From Tricholoma matsutake (Eukaryota > Basidiomycota > Agaricomycetes > Agaricales > Tricholomataceae): a DNA stretch of 64,000 nt. Positions 1 through 10,917 of this stretch are shown piece by piece (the first letter of the stretch is position 1; every line of letters begins with the position of its first letter). The stretch spans positions 4,774,001 through 4,838,000 of the forward strand of contig AP026544.2 of NCBI GenBank assembly GCA_026075535.2, given 5' to 3'. Under the pieces are notes generated by a model that saw only the letters and a list, made by a program, of their open reading frames with translations, had not been told where the DNA came from and ran no database searches. Position numbers and translations under genes: made by a program.

Positions 1-732
1 AAACAGTCAATGTCCACACCTCTTGTGGCCAAGATGTAGGCACGTTCTTTGAGGCGGTTGGGTGTAATGGCCTCTGGAAAACAGGAATCTGTTGGGGTCC
101 ATGGTTGTGACCACAATACAGCGGGAAGTGACAGTAACCTTCTCAGTGGGGCAGGGTGTGCAGTGGCTGGAGTAGGTGGCACTGTAGAAGAATTGCTTGT
201 AGAAGACACAGTGCGGGATGGAGGGGAGTGGCGGTGGAGGGCCTTGCTCTCCTACCATGTCTAGTAGTGTTTCGATTGGAAGGAAGCTGGTGCACGATGA
301 GTAATATATCAAGAAGAACACTCAAATGCACTCACTTGAACTATAGCAGCACCAGATGGTACAATCCCACCCATCTCCACATCACTCATCTCCAAGTCAT
401 CCCCTGCTTCACTGCAATCTGTGTCAAGATAGCATCATTAGCCATTTGATCATCTCAAAACCTGCCATAGACCCTTGAAGAAATACAGATGTGGCTCTTA
501 GGCATAGGATTGGTAGCATCAAAGGAGAGTTTTGCTGTCAAAGGAAATTGGCTGACAACTATGCCAATCAAATAATTAATACAGTAGTCAGGGAATACGA
601 CATCATATTGAACGACATATTTACATGCACAATAAAGCGACCATTTTCAATACAAAAATCCAAATTCTTCAGGGAATAAAGGGTGTGGTTGGCTGCCATC
701 ATCCCTAATGTCAAATTCTCAGTGACTGGAGA

Positions 733-1277
733 TCATTGCATCTGGACTTGACCATCATTTGTGTGTACCCTTCCATGGTTAACAAAAGACAGGAGCTGAA
801 GAGGTAAAGACTCGTGATCAAGAATTGCATGTGTGTCCTGAACCACAAATGAGTATGTGAGGGAGCAGTCCTTCATGTCATCCACAACTCGAGGGAGTAA
901 GTTGGAAACCAAAGTCGCAGATGGGACTTCATAATCATATACCAGGCAGAGCATCCTCAAATATGTGTTGAATGAATCCCTATGAAACCTATAAAAGAAG
1001 ACAGTGTTGTTACCGTCCACCTGGCAATGAAAATAAGTTTGACTGAAATCCTTGATTTGTCCAATCACATACTGGGGGTGGATAAACTTTAACCCTTAAT
1101 TGGATGTTGATGTCGCCATTTCCACCATCAACATAGCATTGATTCTGTGGCAAACATAATGAAGGGGGAGGCACTGCTGGGCCTCTTGTGCACCTATTTC
1201 TAGTGCAAATTGGTAGGGCTGCTTGTCGAGGCAGATTAACGGAAGCCGACGTGAGTCTTTGCTGGTTGACTTGGCGG
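733..1277 (-). pseudogene. 3' part of an unidentified gene split by gypsy-1
   Basis: Open minus-strand frames run up to the left target duplication of gypsy-1. Removing the element and one GGCGG copy joins this segment to the 7478-7778 segment in one open, proline-rich frame that includes the peptide RVKVYPPP. A second open stretch of about 110 codons (1068-733) follows in another frame, so an intron probably lies near 1000-1030. Further minus-strand coding-like frames continue toward base 1, so the gene probably extends past the left edge. I do not recognise the family. The type resembles short hypothetical proteins of Agaricomycetes, but that is an impression and not an identification. Confidence 0.45.
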
Positions 1278-1679
1278 TGTTAGGAAACCACCCCATTACC
1301 TAATAAACTTTCATTTTTATTTTATTATGTTGAATTACGCTACATGATGCCAAATGATGCTACATTTTGATAGCATGAGAATTTTATTTTGCACGCATCA
1401 AAATGTACGCGCATGTACGAGTGCATCGGTAACAACAATGTACAATATATGTAACATAGTATATAAACCCTAAATATATGCCTAGGGGACCCCAGTTGTG
1501 TTCTCTTAGGTATTCCACCTACGTTTTCGGTGTGAAAGGCCTATCTCAACAAACTTACCTATTAATAACCCCTCCCATCAAAAACATCAATTTCCCCATC
1601 ACGTGCGCAGATCCCACCCCCTTCTTGTAGAGAGAACCCGCATGGTCTTAGCTAGCAGATAGTGGGTGTCGCCCTAACA
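1278..1679 (+). repeat. 5' LTR of gypsy-1
   Basis: This 402-bp direct repeat is shared with 7071-7472. Its short terminal inverted repeats are TGTTAGG and CCTAACA. The sequence holds an AT-rich stretch with TATATAAA near 1459-1466 that could act as a promoter TATA box. That promoter role is inference. Confidence 0.95.
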
Positions 1680-2165
1680 GAAGAACACAACTTCCCATAT
1701 CAGTGCGCCTTCTCTTACTTGCACATACGTCATTATTTCACCGCGCCACATCCAATTACTCATCCTTTCAGCACGAGCCAGAAGTACTTGTATATACGTA
1801 ATCTACCTTTTCTTTCATAAGCCGACACCAGGCCTCGCCTTACATTGCGACTGCCAGTGATCGAGAGGCAGCGCTCATCATTAGGACAGCTGCAACCAGA
1901 CAACCAATCGGATCTGGTTTAGTTATGATTTACATCACTCTATTCGGATGACTATTTTAGTTACAAGCTGAATTCAGTGATATCTCCGAGATCAGGCACT
2001 GTTGGAAGGGTTGTTGATCCGAAGTGTCAAAATAGGCGCCCGACAAACGACAAACCATTGATGAACCTCGACGAACCTTATCATGTGACCCATAGACATT
2101 TGGAGAGGTCTCGAAGTAAAATTTTGAATTTGTCGAAGAAGTGATTCATCACAGATTTTACAATT

Positions 2166-3263
2166 ATGTCCAAACCTTCAACTTCTAATCCCGGTCCTAA
2201 TCCTGTTCCCATACCAGCACTAGAGGCGAAAATTGATGCGCTCACAGCGCAAATGTCGCAATTAGTGTCAGTATTGGCAGCATCACAGCCCAGACAAGTG
2301 GAAGTACAGCCAGAGATGACAGGAGAAAGAGATGATGAGATGGAGGAGATGGTGGAGTGGATATCGCAGGAGGATGAGACGGTGGAGAAATCCGGAAATG
2401 GAAAAGCATGCTTACCTAAGTATGCACCCCCACAAATCTTTGATGGTACCATGGAGAATACAAAATCCTTCATCAGCTCTATAGTATTGTACATCCATGG
2501 GAGGAAGCCCGAGTTTCGTACAGCCGAGTCTAGGATTATGTTTGCTCTCTCATACATTCAGGGGGGGAAAGCACAGTTCTGGAGAAACAAGGCTATTAAT
2601 CAAATTGCTGTGGGAAATAAACCATTTGCAACCTTCAAGGAATTTCTGGAGAGATTGGAGGCACAGTTTGGAGACCCTAATCCAAAGGCGATAGCCAATG
2701 CTAAATTAAAGACCATGCGCCAAGGTTCCTTAACAGCGGATGAATTTATTTTGCAGTTCAAAGCAGAAGCTTCGCAAACAGACATGGGAGAAGCCGCGTT
2801 GGTAGAGTTTTTGAAAGCAGGATTAAATCCCTCTTTATTCAAGTCTATCTACTGACTACCTTCTATGCCAGAGAAGTTGGACGAGTGGTATAATTGGGCA
2901 ATGCGCCTTGACCGGCAATATCGGCAGGAACAGGCAGAGTCAAAGTTGATGTATGGAAGTAGTAAATTTGGAAAGTCATCAGGAGGAAAGTCCAAGAAAG
3001 GAAAGGCGCCTCAGGCGCAAGCTCCGAGGGCACAGCCACCAGCCATGGCAGTGACACCTATAGTTACGGAGTCAGCAGCACCAGCAGAGGCAATGGAGGT
3101 TGATCAAGTGGGGAGACGAGCCCCACTTAAATGTTTTAACTGTGGGCAGTTAGGACACATTTCTAAGTATTGCAAGCAGAAGAGAAAGATCAGGGGAGCT
3201 ACAATCGAGGAAGTGAAGCAGGAGGAAGGCAAGCAGGAGAATTTTGTGGAAGAGTCCCAGTGA
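2166..3263 (+). pseudogene. gag: gypsy-1 gag with one internal TGA
   Basis: The frame opens with ATG at 2166 and contains a retrotransposon Gag core (residues about 75-225, with the FIDG-like motif FDGTMENTKSF). A TGA at 2853-2855 interrupts it, after which the same frame continues from 2856. A CCHC zinc knuckle follows at about 3133-3174 (CFNCGQLGHISKYC), and a glutamate-rich tail ends at the TGA at 3261-3263. Gag forms the virus-like particle and the knuckle binds RNA. Pol continues in the -1 frame from just upstream of the stop, as in gypsy-2, so this terminal TGA is probably the natural end of gag while the TGA at 2853 is a lesion. Confidence 0.9.
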
Positions 3264-6200
3264 AGGTTTCCCCATTGGTGACCCAGAATCGTTACAATGT
3301 ATTAGTATCCGAGGAAACCCAGAGTAAATCAGAAAAGGAAATCGAGGAGGAGTACAACTGTTGCGAATCACGCAACAAAGAAAATTGTCACATGTCATTT
3401 CCGAAAACCCCTAAATTCTTTATTTGCTCTGTGCGAATAGAACCTGAAATCACCTTGACTGTGGGACTGAAGACAGTGGACACGCATGCAGCTATTGATG
3501 TGGAAGTGTTGCTTGACAGTGGTGCTACAGGATTATTTATTAATCGATCCTTAATTACCGGAAACGGTATTAACACACGCAAGCTGGTGCAACCTATAAT
3601 GGTGTACAATATTGATGGAACAGTCAATCGTGGAGGAACTATCAAGGAGGAGGTGACTATGGTACTAAAGTATCAGGAGCATCAGGAGCGAGCCATATTC
3701 AAAGTGTGCGATCTTGGGAAAACCAATCTAATAATAGGATGTCCATGGTTACGGAAGCATAATCCTGAAATTGATTGGAAAACTGGGAAGTACAAATGAC
3801 TCGTTGTCCTAAGGAATGTAATGTGTATGGGAGGAAGATGAAGAAAGAAAAAAGGAAAAAGAAAGAGAAAGAACATCCGAGGAAGTATTCTGTTACGATG
3901 GAGGAAGTGGAGGATGAGGAAATGCCAAATGGGGAAGTTCCGATCATGATCGAGAAAGAAGAGCAGAAGCAAACCTTTAGAGCAGTTCGTGGAGGACAGT
4001 CGTGGGACAAGAATATTGTGAAGGTGGAGAAGCCAGTGGAGGAATGGGTGCCAAAAGTGTATCATGAACATTTGTCAGTGTTCCAAAAGAAGGAGTCTGA
4101 GTGAATGCCGGTGTGGAAGCCATGGGATCATGCGATTGAGATGAAGCCAGGGTTTGTGCCGAAGAAGTCAAAGGTATATCCGTTATCTCCGATGGAACAA
4201 GAAGAAGTGGATGCATTCCTGAAGGAGCAATTGTGCAAAGGATACATACGACCTTCAAAATCACTGCAGACGTCACCAATATTCTTCGTGCCCAAAAAAG
4301 ACCAAAGGAAGAGGATGTGTACCAATTATAGGTATCTGAATGAGTGGACAGTGAAGAACGCGTATCCCCTGCTGTTGATCTCAGAAATAATTGATAAGGT
4401 GGGAAAAGCCAAGGTCTTTACAAAATTGGATTTACAATGGGGATACAACAATGTACGAATAAAGAAAGGAGATGAGTGGAAGGCTGCATTTGCCACGCAT
4501 CGAGGATCCTTTGAGCTGCTTGTCATGTTTTTTGGGATGACTAATAGTCCCCCGACCTTTCAAAATATGATGAACGACATTTTCAAGGACATAATAGACA
4601 AAGGCGTGGTAATAATATTTATTGACGACATTCTGATATTCACGGAGGATGAAGAGAATCATGAGGTGATAGTGCAGGAGGTGTTACAGAGGTTGGCGGA
4701 GAATGATCTATTTTTGAAACCAGAGAAGTGTGTGTTTGGGGCAAGCAAGATCAAGTTCCTAGGATTATTGATCGGCCCTGACGGGATCAAAATGGATCCG
4801 ATCAAGGTACAGGCGATCACAGATTGGCCTGCGCCCACCCGTGTCAAGGAGGTTCAAGCCTTCTTGGGACTCACAAATTATTATCGTCGCTTTGTGCACA
4901 ATTTTTCTAAAATTGCCGCACCCTTACATAACCTTACACGAAAGGGAGTAGTGTGGAGGTGGGGAGAGCAGAAGAGGAAGTTTGTGGAGGGACCAATATT
5001 AGCCCCAGTAGATTTCACATGCCCTTTGCGAGTGGAATCCGATGCATCCAATTTTGCTACTGGAGCGGTATTATCAATGCTGTGCAAAGATGACAAATGG
5101 CATCCTTGTGCATACTTGTCAAAAGGGTTGAATGATGTGGAGAGGAATTATGATGTGCATGACAAAGAGATGTTGGGGATAATATGAGCATTGGAGGCAT
5201 GGAGGCATTATTTGGAGGGATGTACGCATCAAATTGAGATCTGGACGGATCATCAAAATCTGCAATACTTCATGTCCGCTAAAAAGCTTAATCGCCAGCA
5301 AGCGCGTTGGGCACTATTCCTATCGCGTTTCAACTTTCACTTGGTCCATAAAGTGGGAAGCTTAATGAGGAAAGCAGATGCCTTATCCAGACGTATTGAT
5401 CATAAAAGGGGGGTGGAGGAGGACAATAAAAATGTTACCTTACTCAAACCCGAATACTTTCGCATTTGTGCTATGCATCAAGGGCATCTATTAATAGATA
5501 GCTCGGAAATGGAAATGTTGTCTAAAATTAGACAATGCTCAGAAATGGACGATGAAGTAGTGGAAGCCATGAAAGCTCTGAAGGGAGAGAAGAAAAGTAA
5601 TATCAAAGGAGACGAATGGGCTGAGGAACAAGGGTTGGTGTTGTTTCAAGGAAAAGTGTATGTACCAAAGGATCAGGATTTGCAAAGGGAGATTGTCTGG
5701 TTACATCACAATATGCCGATTGCTGGACACCCAGGAAGATGGAAGACGTTGGAATTAGTAATGAGAAATTATTGGTGGCCCGGAATTTTGAAGTATGTGT
5801 TGGGGTATGTGGATGGATGTGATATGTGCATGAGGGGGAAGAAATTTCCAGAGAAACCTGCAGGAAAATTAATGCCAAACCCTATACCTAAAGCGCCGTG
5901 GCAAGATATATCTGTGGATTTTATTACTGGATTACCTGAGGCTCAAGGGTACGATGCAATATTCATAGTATGCGACCGCTTTACAAAGGAGGTCCATATT
6001 ATTCCTACTACTACAGAAACCTCATCATTAGGCTTGGCGCGCCTCTATCTAAATCAGGTATGGCGGTTACATGGGTTACCTGATACCGTTATCTCCGATC
6101 GCAGACCACAATTTGCTTCCACGTTTATGCGAGAACTAAACAACATATTGGGAATTCAAACTAAATTATCTACGGCATATCACCCGCAGACTGATGGGCA

Positions 6201-7059
6201 GACAGAGAGAATGAATCAGGAGTTGGAGCAGTACCTACGTATGTTTGTCAACTACCGACAAACCGACTGGCCTGAATGGTTGGCAATTGCCGAATTTTCC
6301 CACAATAACAAATTCCATTCGGCTACTCATATGTCACCCTTTTTTGTGAATTATGGATATCATCCTCGCATGGGAGTAGAACCCAGAAGGGAAGTCAAAG
6401 TACAGTCGGTAGAAGATTTTGTATCTAAGATGCAAAGGGTACAAGAGGAAGCAGAGGCGGCATTGAAGAAAGCACGTGATGACATGATGCAACACACGGA
6501 TCGTACTCGAGCATGCACTCCAGAGTACAAAGTTGGTGGCTTGGTATGGCTAAGTACCAAGGACCTGAATATTCCACGACCTTCGAAGAAACTTATGGAG
6601 AAACAAGTTGGCCCATATGCAATCTCTAAAGTGATCTCACCTAATGCGGTAGTGCTAAAATTACCCCGATCATTTAAGATTGATCCCGAGATTAACATAT
6701 CCCGCCTATGCCCTTACCGTCCGCCCACTATTCCTGGCCAACAAACTACTCCGCAACCTCCGATAATAGTAGAAGGTGCTCCAGAATACATAGTTGAAGA
6801 AATTCTAGACTCACGTCTTCGATGGAACAAATTGAAGTTCTTAATAAAGTGGAAAAACTATACCGATGAAAATAATTCATGGGAACCCAAAGAGAATTGT
6901 AAGCGAGCGCATAACACGATCGCCCAATTCTTTAAACGTAATCCGAATGCTCCGCATCGCATTGCGAGAATGGTGTATGAGGGGATGAAATTCCAGCCTT
7001 ACCAAAATCTCACAGAGGAGACAAACATAATATTTTCTCGCCTGGAAGTCGAGGCATAA
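3243..7059 (+). pseudogene. pol: gypsy-1 pol: protease, RT, RNase H, integrase, chromodomain
   Basis: The protease motif LLDSGATGLFI lies near 3510-3545. The frame shifts by one base near 3785-3790, where a G appears lost from a GGGG-like run, and continues from 3775 in the third frame. RT has the catalytic box FIDD at about 4618-4629, where YLDD or YVDD is usual. TGA codons interrupt at 4102-4104 and 5185-5187. In the last open segment (5191-7059) the integrase has its HHCC zinc region (residues about 172-213) and the acidic triad D243, D303 and E339. A chromodomain fills residues about 530-585 (KFLIKWKNYTDENNSWEP). The chromodomain is expected to steer integration to methylated-histone chromatin. 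The motif ISDRRPQF has Arg where Gly is usual. Confidence 0.92.
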
Positions 7060-7070
7060 AAGGGGGGTAA
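7058..7070 (+). other. polypurine tract of gypsy-1
   Basis: The sequence AAAAGGGGGGTAA abuts the 3' LTR and overlaps the pol stop codon. It is the expected site for plus-strand DNA priming. Confidence 0.8.
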
Positions 7071-7472
7071 TGTTAGGAAACCACCCCATTACCTAATAAA
7101 CTTTCATTTTTATTTTATTATGTCGAATTACGCTACATGACGCCAAATGACACTACATTTTGATAGCGTGAGAATTTTATTTTGCACGCATCAAAATGTA
7201 CGTGCATGTATGAGTGCATCGGTAACAACAATGTACAATATATGTAACATAGTATATAAACCCTAAATATATGCCTAGGGGACCCCAGTTGTGTTCTCTT
7301 AGGTATTCCACCTACGTTTTCAGTGTGAAAGGCCTATCTCAACAAACTTACCTATTAATAACCCCTCGCATCAAAACCATCAATTTCCCCATCACGCGCG
7401 CGGATCCCGCCCCCTTCTTGTAGAGAGAACCCACACGGTCTTAGCTAGCAGATAGTGGGTGTCGCCCTAACA
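7071..7472 (+). repeat. 3' LTR of gypsy-1
   Basis: This is a direct repeat of 1278-1679 with the same length. It retains C where the 5' copy has T at several CpG positions, and the reverse holds at others, so both LTRs have decayed independently since insertion. Confidence 0.95.
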
Positions 7473-7477
7473 GGCGG

Positions 7478-7778
7478 GTTATTCTCTGTCCTAAGCTCTG
7501 GATTCCAAGGAATGGTTGGGGGAATGTCGGTGGATGTCCAGTGTGCATAGAAGCATGTGCTGGCTGATAGGGCATAATTGGTGGTGGTAGAGACAGGTGG
7601 CTAGGGTGTGGGGGTAAAGGTGATGGTCAAAAAATTCCAGCATTCCAGGAGACACATTTGCAACTTGAATTGCTGCTGGAGGGCTTCCATTTACAATTGC
7701 TTGGGGATTCTCAAAGCGGTCGAGAAGGGAGTGAAGTCGATGGAGGTCCTGTTGGGATAAGGAGTCATCTCTATCCAT
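7478..7778 (-). pseudogene. 5' part of the gene split by gypsy-1
   Basis: A start codon at 7776-7778 opens a short hydrophilic N-terminus (MDRDDSLSQQDLHRLHSLLD). The ATG frame stops at TAG near 7491. A second minus frame, rich in Pro and His, stays open through the right target duplication and joins in phase to the segment at 1277. An unresolved intron or a frameshift is therefore implied. Gypsy-1 interrupts the coding sequence directly, so the host allele should be null. The function is unknown. Confidence 0.4.
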
Positions 7779-8127
7779 ACTGAGTGAGACGAGAGGAAAG
7801 GAAATCAAATGAATGTGACAGTCAATGAGGGAAAATAAAAAATGAATGGGCAATGTGGATGCGAGGAAAAACCCACACATCTTAGACCTTATATACAGCA
7901 TAGTTGGCGCCAACTAAACCATGTAACCAACGAGGAACCAAAGTCGTGAGGCCGACAAAACCATGGTGTTGATAGTGTGGTGACCGCGGTGAGGTTTTCT
8001 GGACCAAGGAGCAACCAACGGAGGACCCAAACACCCACCAAACAGTACCATGGTCTTTGTATAGTAAGCGGCTGGTTTGTCAGATGTTGGGTTCTAAATT
8101 CTCGTTTTGCGGTAAATCTAAGAACTA
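7779..8127. other. upstream region of the split gene, no feature seen
   Basis: The region holds short overlapping frames on both strands with no recognisable domain. It probably contains the promoter of the split gene. Confidence 0.3.
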
Positions 8128-8709
8128 TGGTGCCGATCACTTACACACCGCTACTTTTGTACAAACTTTTCTGGTCCTCCAAAAAACAACCATTTTCTTA
8201 TTCCTCTTGTAGAAACACTCCTTTTAGTGATAAGAAGATATTGTATTGAGGGTTTCTTATTAGCTTCAAAACTGAGTGAGAAAATTTCTCGAGCAGACTT
8301 CAGTTTGGCGGGTGGTTACATTTTTACCTCTACAACTCGCGAAAAAAAGGGGTAGTTCTTATCCCTCTTGTATAAACACTCTTATATGTGTTTTGAAGAG
8401 GTTGTATTGACATAATACTGACATCACAAAAACTGGAAGAGAAATTTCATGATGAACTATGGTGTGAATAACAAAATCCAATTATTGTTTTAAGTTCATT
8501 ATACCTGTTTCTGGCGTTTGCAAGGTTATTTGGCCATAGATGGGCACTGCAGTACTCAATCCACGTCAAAAATTTCACACTATTTACTCAACCTCAAATG
8601 TGCTTAAAAATAGTTCCTGACTGTGTTTTTTAGGGCTAAGGTTTTTTTTTTTTTGGGCAGCCAGATTGGCGGTTGCACAAAAGTAGCGGTATGTAAGTGA
8701 TCGGCACCA
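8128..8709. mobile_element. MITE-like element with about 34-bp terminal inverted repeats
   Basis: The left end (TGGTGCCGATCACTTACA, continuing to about 8162) and the right end (8676-8709) are near-perfect inverted copies with one clear C/T mismatch. Both ends abut the dinucleotide TA (8126-8127 and 8710-8711), which fits Tc1/mariner-type target duplication. The 582-bp interior holds no transposase, and it contains two related internal motifs (CCTCTTGTA.AAACACT) near 8201 and 8363. It is therefore non-autonomous. The superfamily call rests only on the TA duplication. Confidence 0.75.
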
Positions 8710-8750
8710 TACAACGCAGGACCAAATTGTCCGAATTTTCCCTGACATAT

Positions 8751-8838
8751 TGAACGACCATGTGATTTCTAAGTTTAGCCTCCGCTGGGCTGATGACATG
8801 TGATCGAGTCCAGGTAAGAACCCGATCAAATTGTCCAA
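8751..8838 (+). repeat. dispersed repeat, copy A
   Basis: About 88 bp match the reverse complement of 17950-18047. The two copies share long identical stretches such as TGAACGACCATGTGATTTC. Copy B has an extra tandem 11-bp duplication (GATCGATGTGA-like) and a 2-bp difference. Copy A lies 40 bp beyond the MITE. It may be a fragment of an unrecognised mobile element. Confidence 0.7.
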
Positions 8839-10917
8839 CGCCAACCCAAACTAGGTGAACAACTTTCACTTCCTTCAACGTTGAACGTTGGATATCGGAA
8901 CTTCGTTCAAGAGCCTGGCGGCCACGTTCAATACTACAGCGTATCTTTCGTGTCTTTGCCTGCAGCGGCCTCTATGCATATGTCTGGACTCCGGCCATCC
9001 TGCTCATTCGGTTAATGCCACCAACTTTCGCTACTAATTTAGTGGATTCTGGAAGGATCGCCAAAGACTTGCTCTTAGGCTATTGGACAGACTACGCTCA
9101 TGGCGTAGGCGCCGTCAAAGAAACAGGCTTGACGGAGTTGTCTGCATTCGTCTTGCCCTTCCATAATCTAGCTGACGCTTCACTGCCATCTTTCTATTCC
9201 AATCTTCAAACTGCGCTCGAGCCGAAATCTCGGATGAAGAAACAACCTTCGGAGTCTTGGCGGTTCTCAGGTTTTATGATCAAACTGTCACCTAGATCTA
9301 CCTAATCGTCCACCAACTCACCACCTGACACTTTGCTGTTTAACAGGCGTGGAGCGTTTGGTGCTCAGGTGGAAAGATCAACAAAATACCAATAATCTTG
9401 TGCGCAGGACATCAAGGCCAAATGTCGTTCAATGCCAAACTTTAAAATTTGGAACCAGCACCAGTCCATTCAAACCATCTGCTTTCAGCCTGCAAAAGAT
9501 GCCCCGTTGTCTATTCGAATGTAAGAGGAGAACATGTCTTAGTACGAATCCAAGGTAAATAATAGATCTATCGCATCCCTCAAGACAGGCATTATGACTT
9601 ATTGGAGTATGAGATTAGATAATGTCGATAAGTTGTAAGCCATCTCATGCACTGATGAATTATCAAAATTCCAGACTACCGAGATACCCGAACACAGCTC
9701 CCTAACAAGGAGGTACCACAATGCTAGAAAGATGACGGTGAAGAAGCACCAACGGATACCACATAACGGCTGCTGTTCGCTGCTACATACGTGACAACGC
9801 GCGTGGACTTCTATTATGTGGCACTGCTTCCGAATCTCCAAAACCAGAATCTGTGTATACTATACTCAGTATACTGCACATGTCTGACTCAGGCCTTGAA
9901 GCCTATCGACGTCAGTATGCATTAGCACTGATGGAGATGGCATATATAAAGCGGTTCAGTTTTGTTACGTCTACATAGATATCATGATCATTAACGATCT
10001 ATAAGGGCTGCTCTTACTGCCATACCTGTTTGGCACATGCGGTATTTTCAAGCTGCTTCGGACTCGAACTTCGGACTCAATCTCATAGCCATTACAAACC
10101 TTACAATTGAAGTAGATCGACTGTCATCTACATCATTGTTGTCTGACTACAGGAGACTATACAAACGTCGGGTGTTAATTTTATCTTATGTCTCACTGGC
10201 ACATGTCCTTTTGACTTAAGCTTGCTTTGGACCGTACGATTTGTAAGCTTAAGAGTTAAAACGCAAACGTTTAATATTCAGTGCTCAGCGCTCAGCGCTC
10301 AACTGTGTTCTCTGACTTGTCCAGTAGAATGTTTGCAATACATTATTACCCATTTGCAGAAACGATAAGGCTTTTCCACCTCTGTTGAAGATCAATCAGT
10401 GATGCAAACTTGTGAAGAGAATCGACTCGGAGCTGATCACGGAAAATAGGAACTTATAAGAAGGCCAGATGCGCATATGCTCAGCCCCCAAAAAACAGCA
10501 TAAACAGCTAGAATATCGTTCTGCAATGTCCAAACAGCTGTAGTGCCCGGGCCGTTGTCGGGTGGTCATGGTCAGGTTGACCATTGGTACACTCACGATT
10601 CTTGATGCAACACATCCTTGGACTTTCAAGCTCGCCTATTTCTAGCTCACGATGCCTCACATGCTACATTGTCCATGCAACATAAGGTTTCTGTGTCACC
10701 TGCAGATGCCTTTGAAGTTTGTTCACAGGTAAAATCTCCGCTTTGCACTAACAAATCTATGTACCTTTGATCACTGAAGGCGTGGAATCGCAGCACCGTA
10801 ACCTTTACGTGACCTTTTGTACGGAGGGTCTGATAATGGTTGAGTTCCACAGAATCTCTTTCCTAACTCGCCTTCTCATTCTGTCATATCCAACTTGAAG
10901 ACGATTATTCTTGTCTC
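8839..10917. other. gene-poor stretch, no confident gene
   Basis: Several frames of 60-96 codons occur, the longest at 9015-9305 on the plus strand. None shows a recognisable domain, consistent splice structure or conserved motif. A degraded gene around 9000-9600 is possible. The last 300 bp hold the MFS gene promoter. Confidence 0.35.

Larger units (their letters stand above)
1278..7472 (+). mobile_element. gypsy-1: complete but decayed Ty3/gypsy chromovirus
   Basis: The element has two 402-bp LTRs that begin TGTTAGG and end CCTAACA. It is flanked by perfect 5-bp target duplications GGCGG (1273-1277 and 7473-7477). The internal order is a leader (1680-2165), gag, protease, RT, RNase H, integrase and chromodomain, then a purine-rich tract just before the 3' LTR. 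This is the classic Ty3/gypsy order, and the C-terminal chromodomain places it among the chromoviruses. The LTRs differ at about 15 positions by hand count, nearly all transitions. The element carries one in-frame TGA in gag, two in pol and one single-base frameshift, so this copy is not autonomous. It sits head-on to the gene it interrupts. No convincing tRNA primer site was seen after the 5' LTR. Confidence 0.95.
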
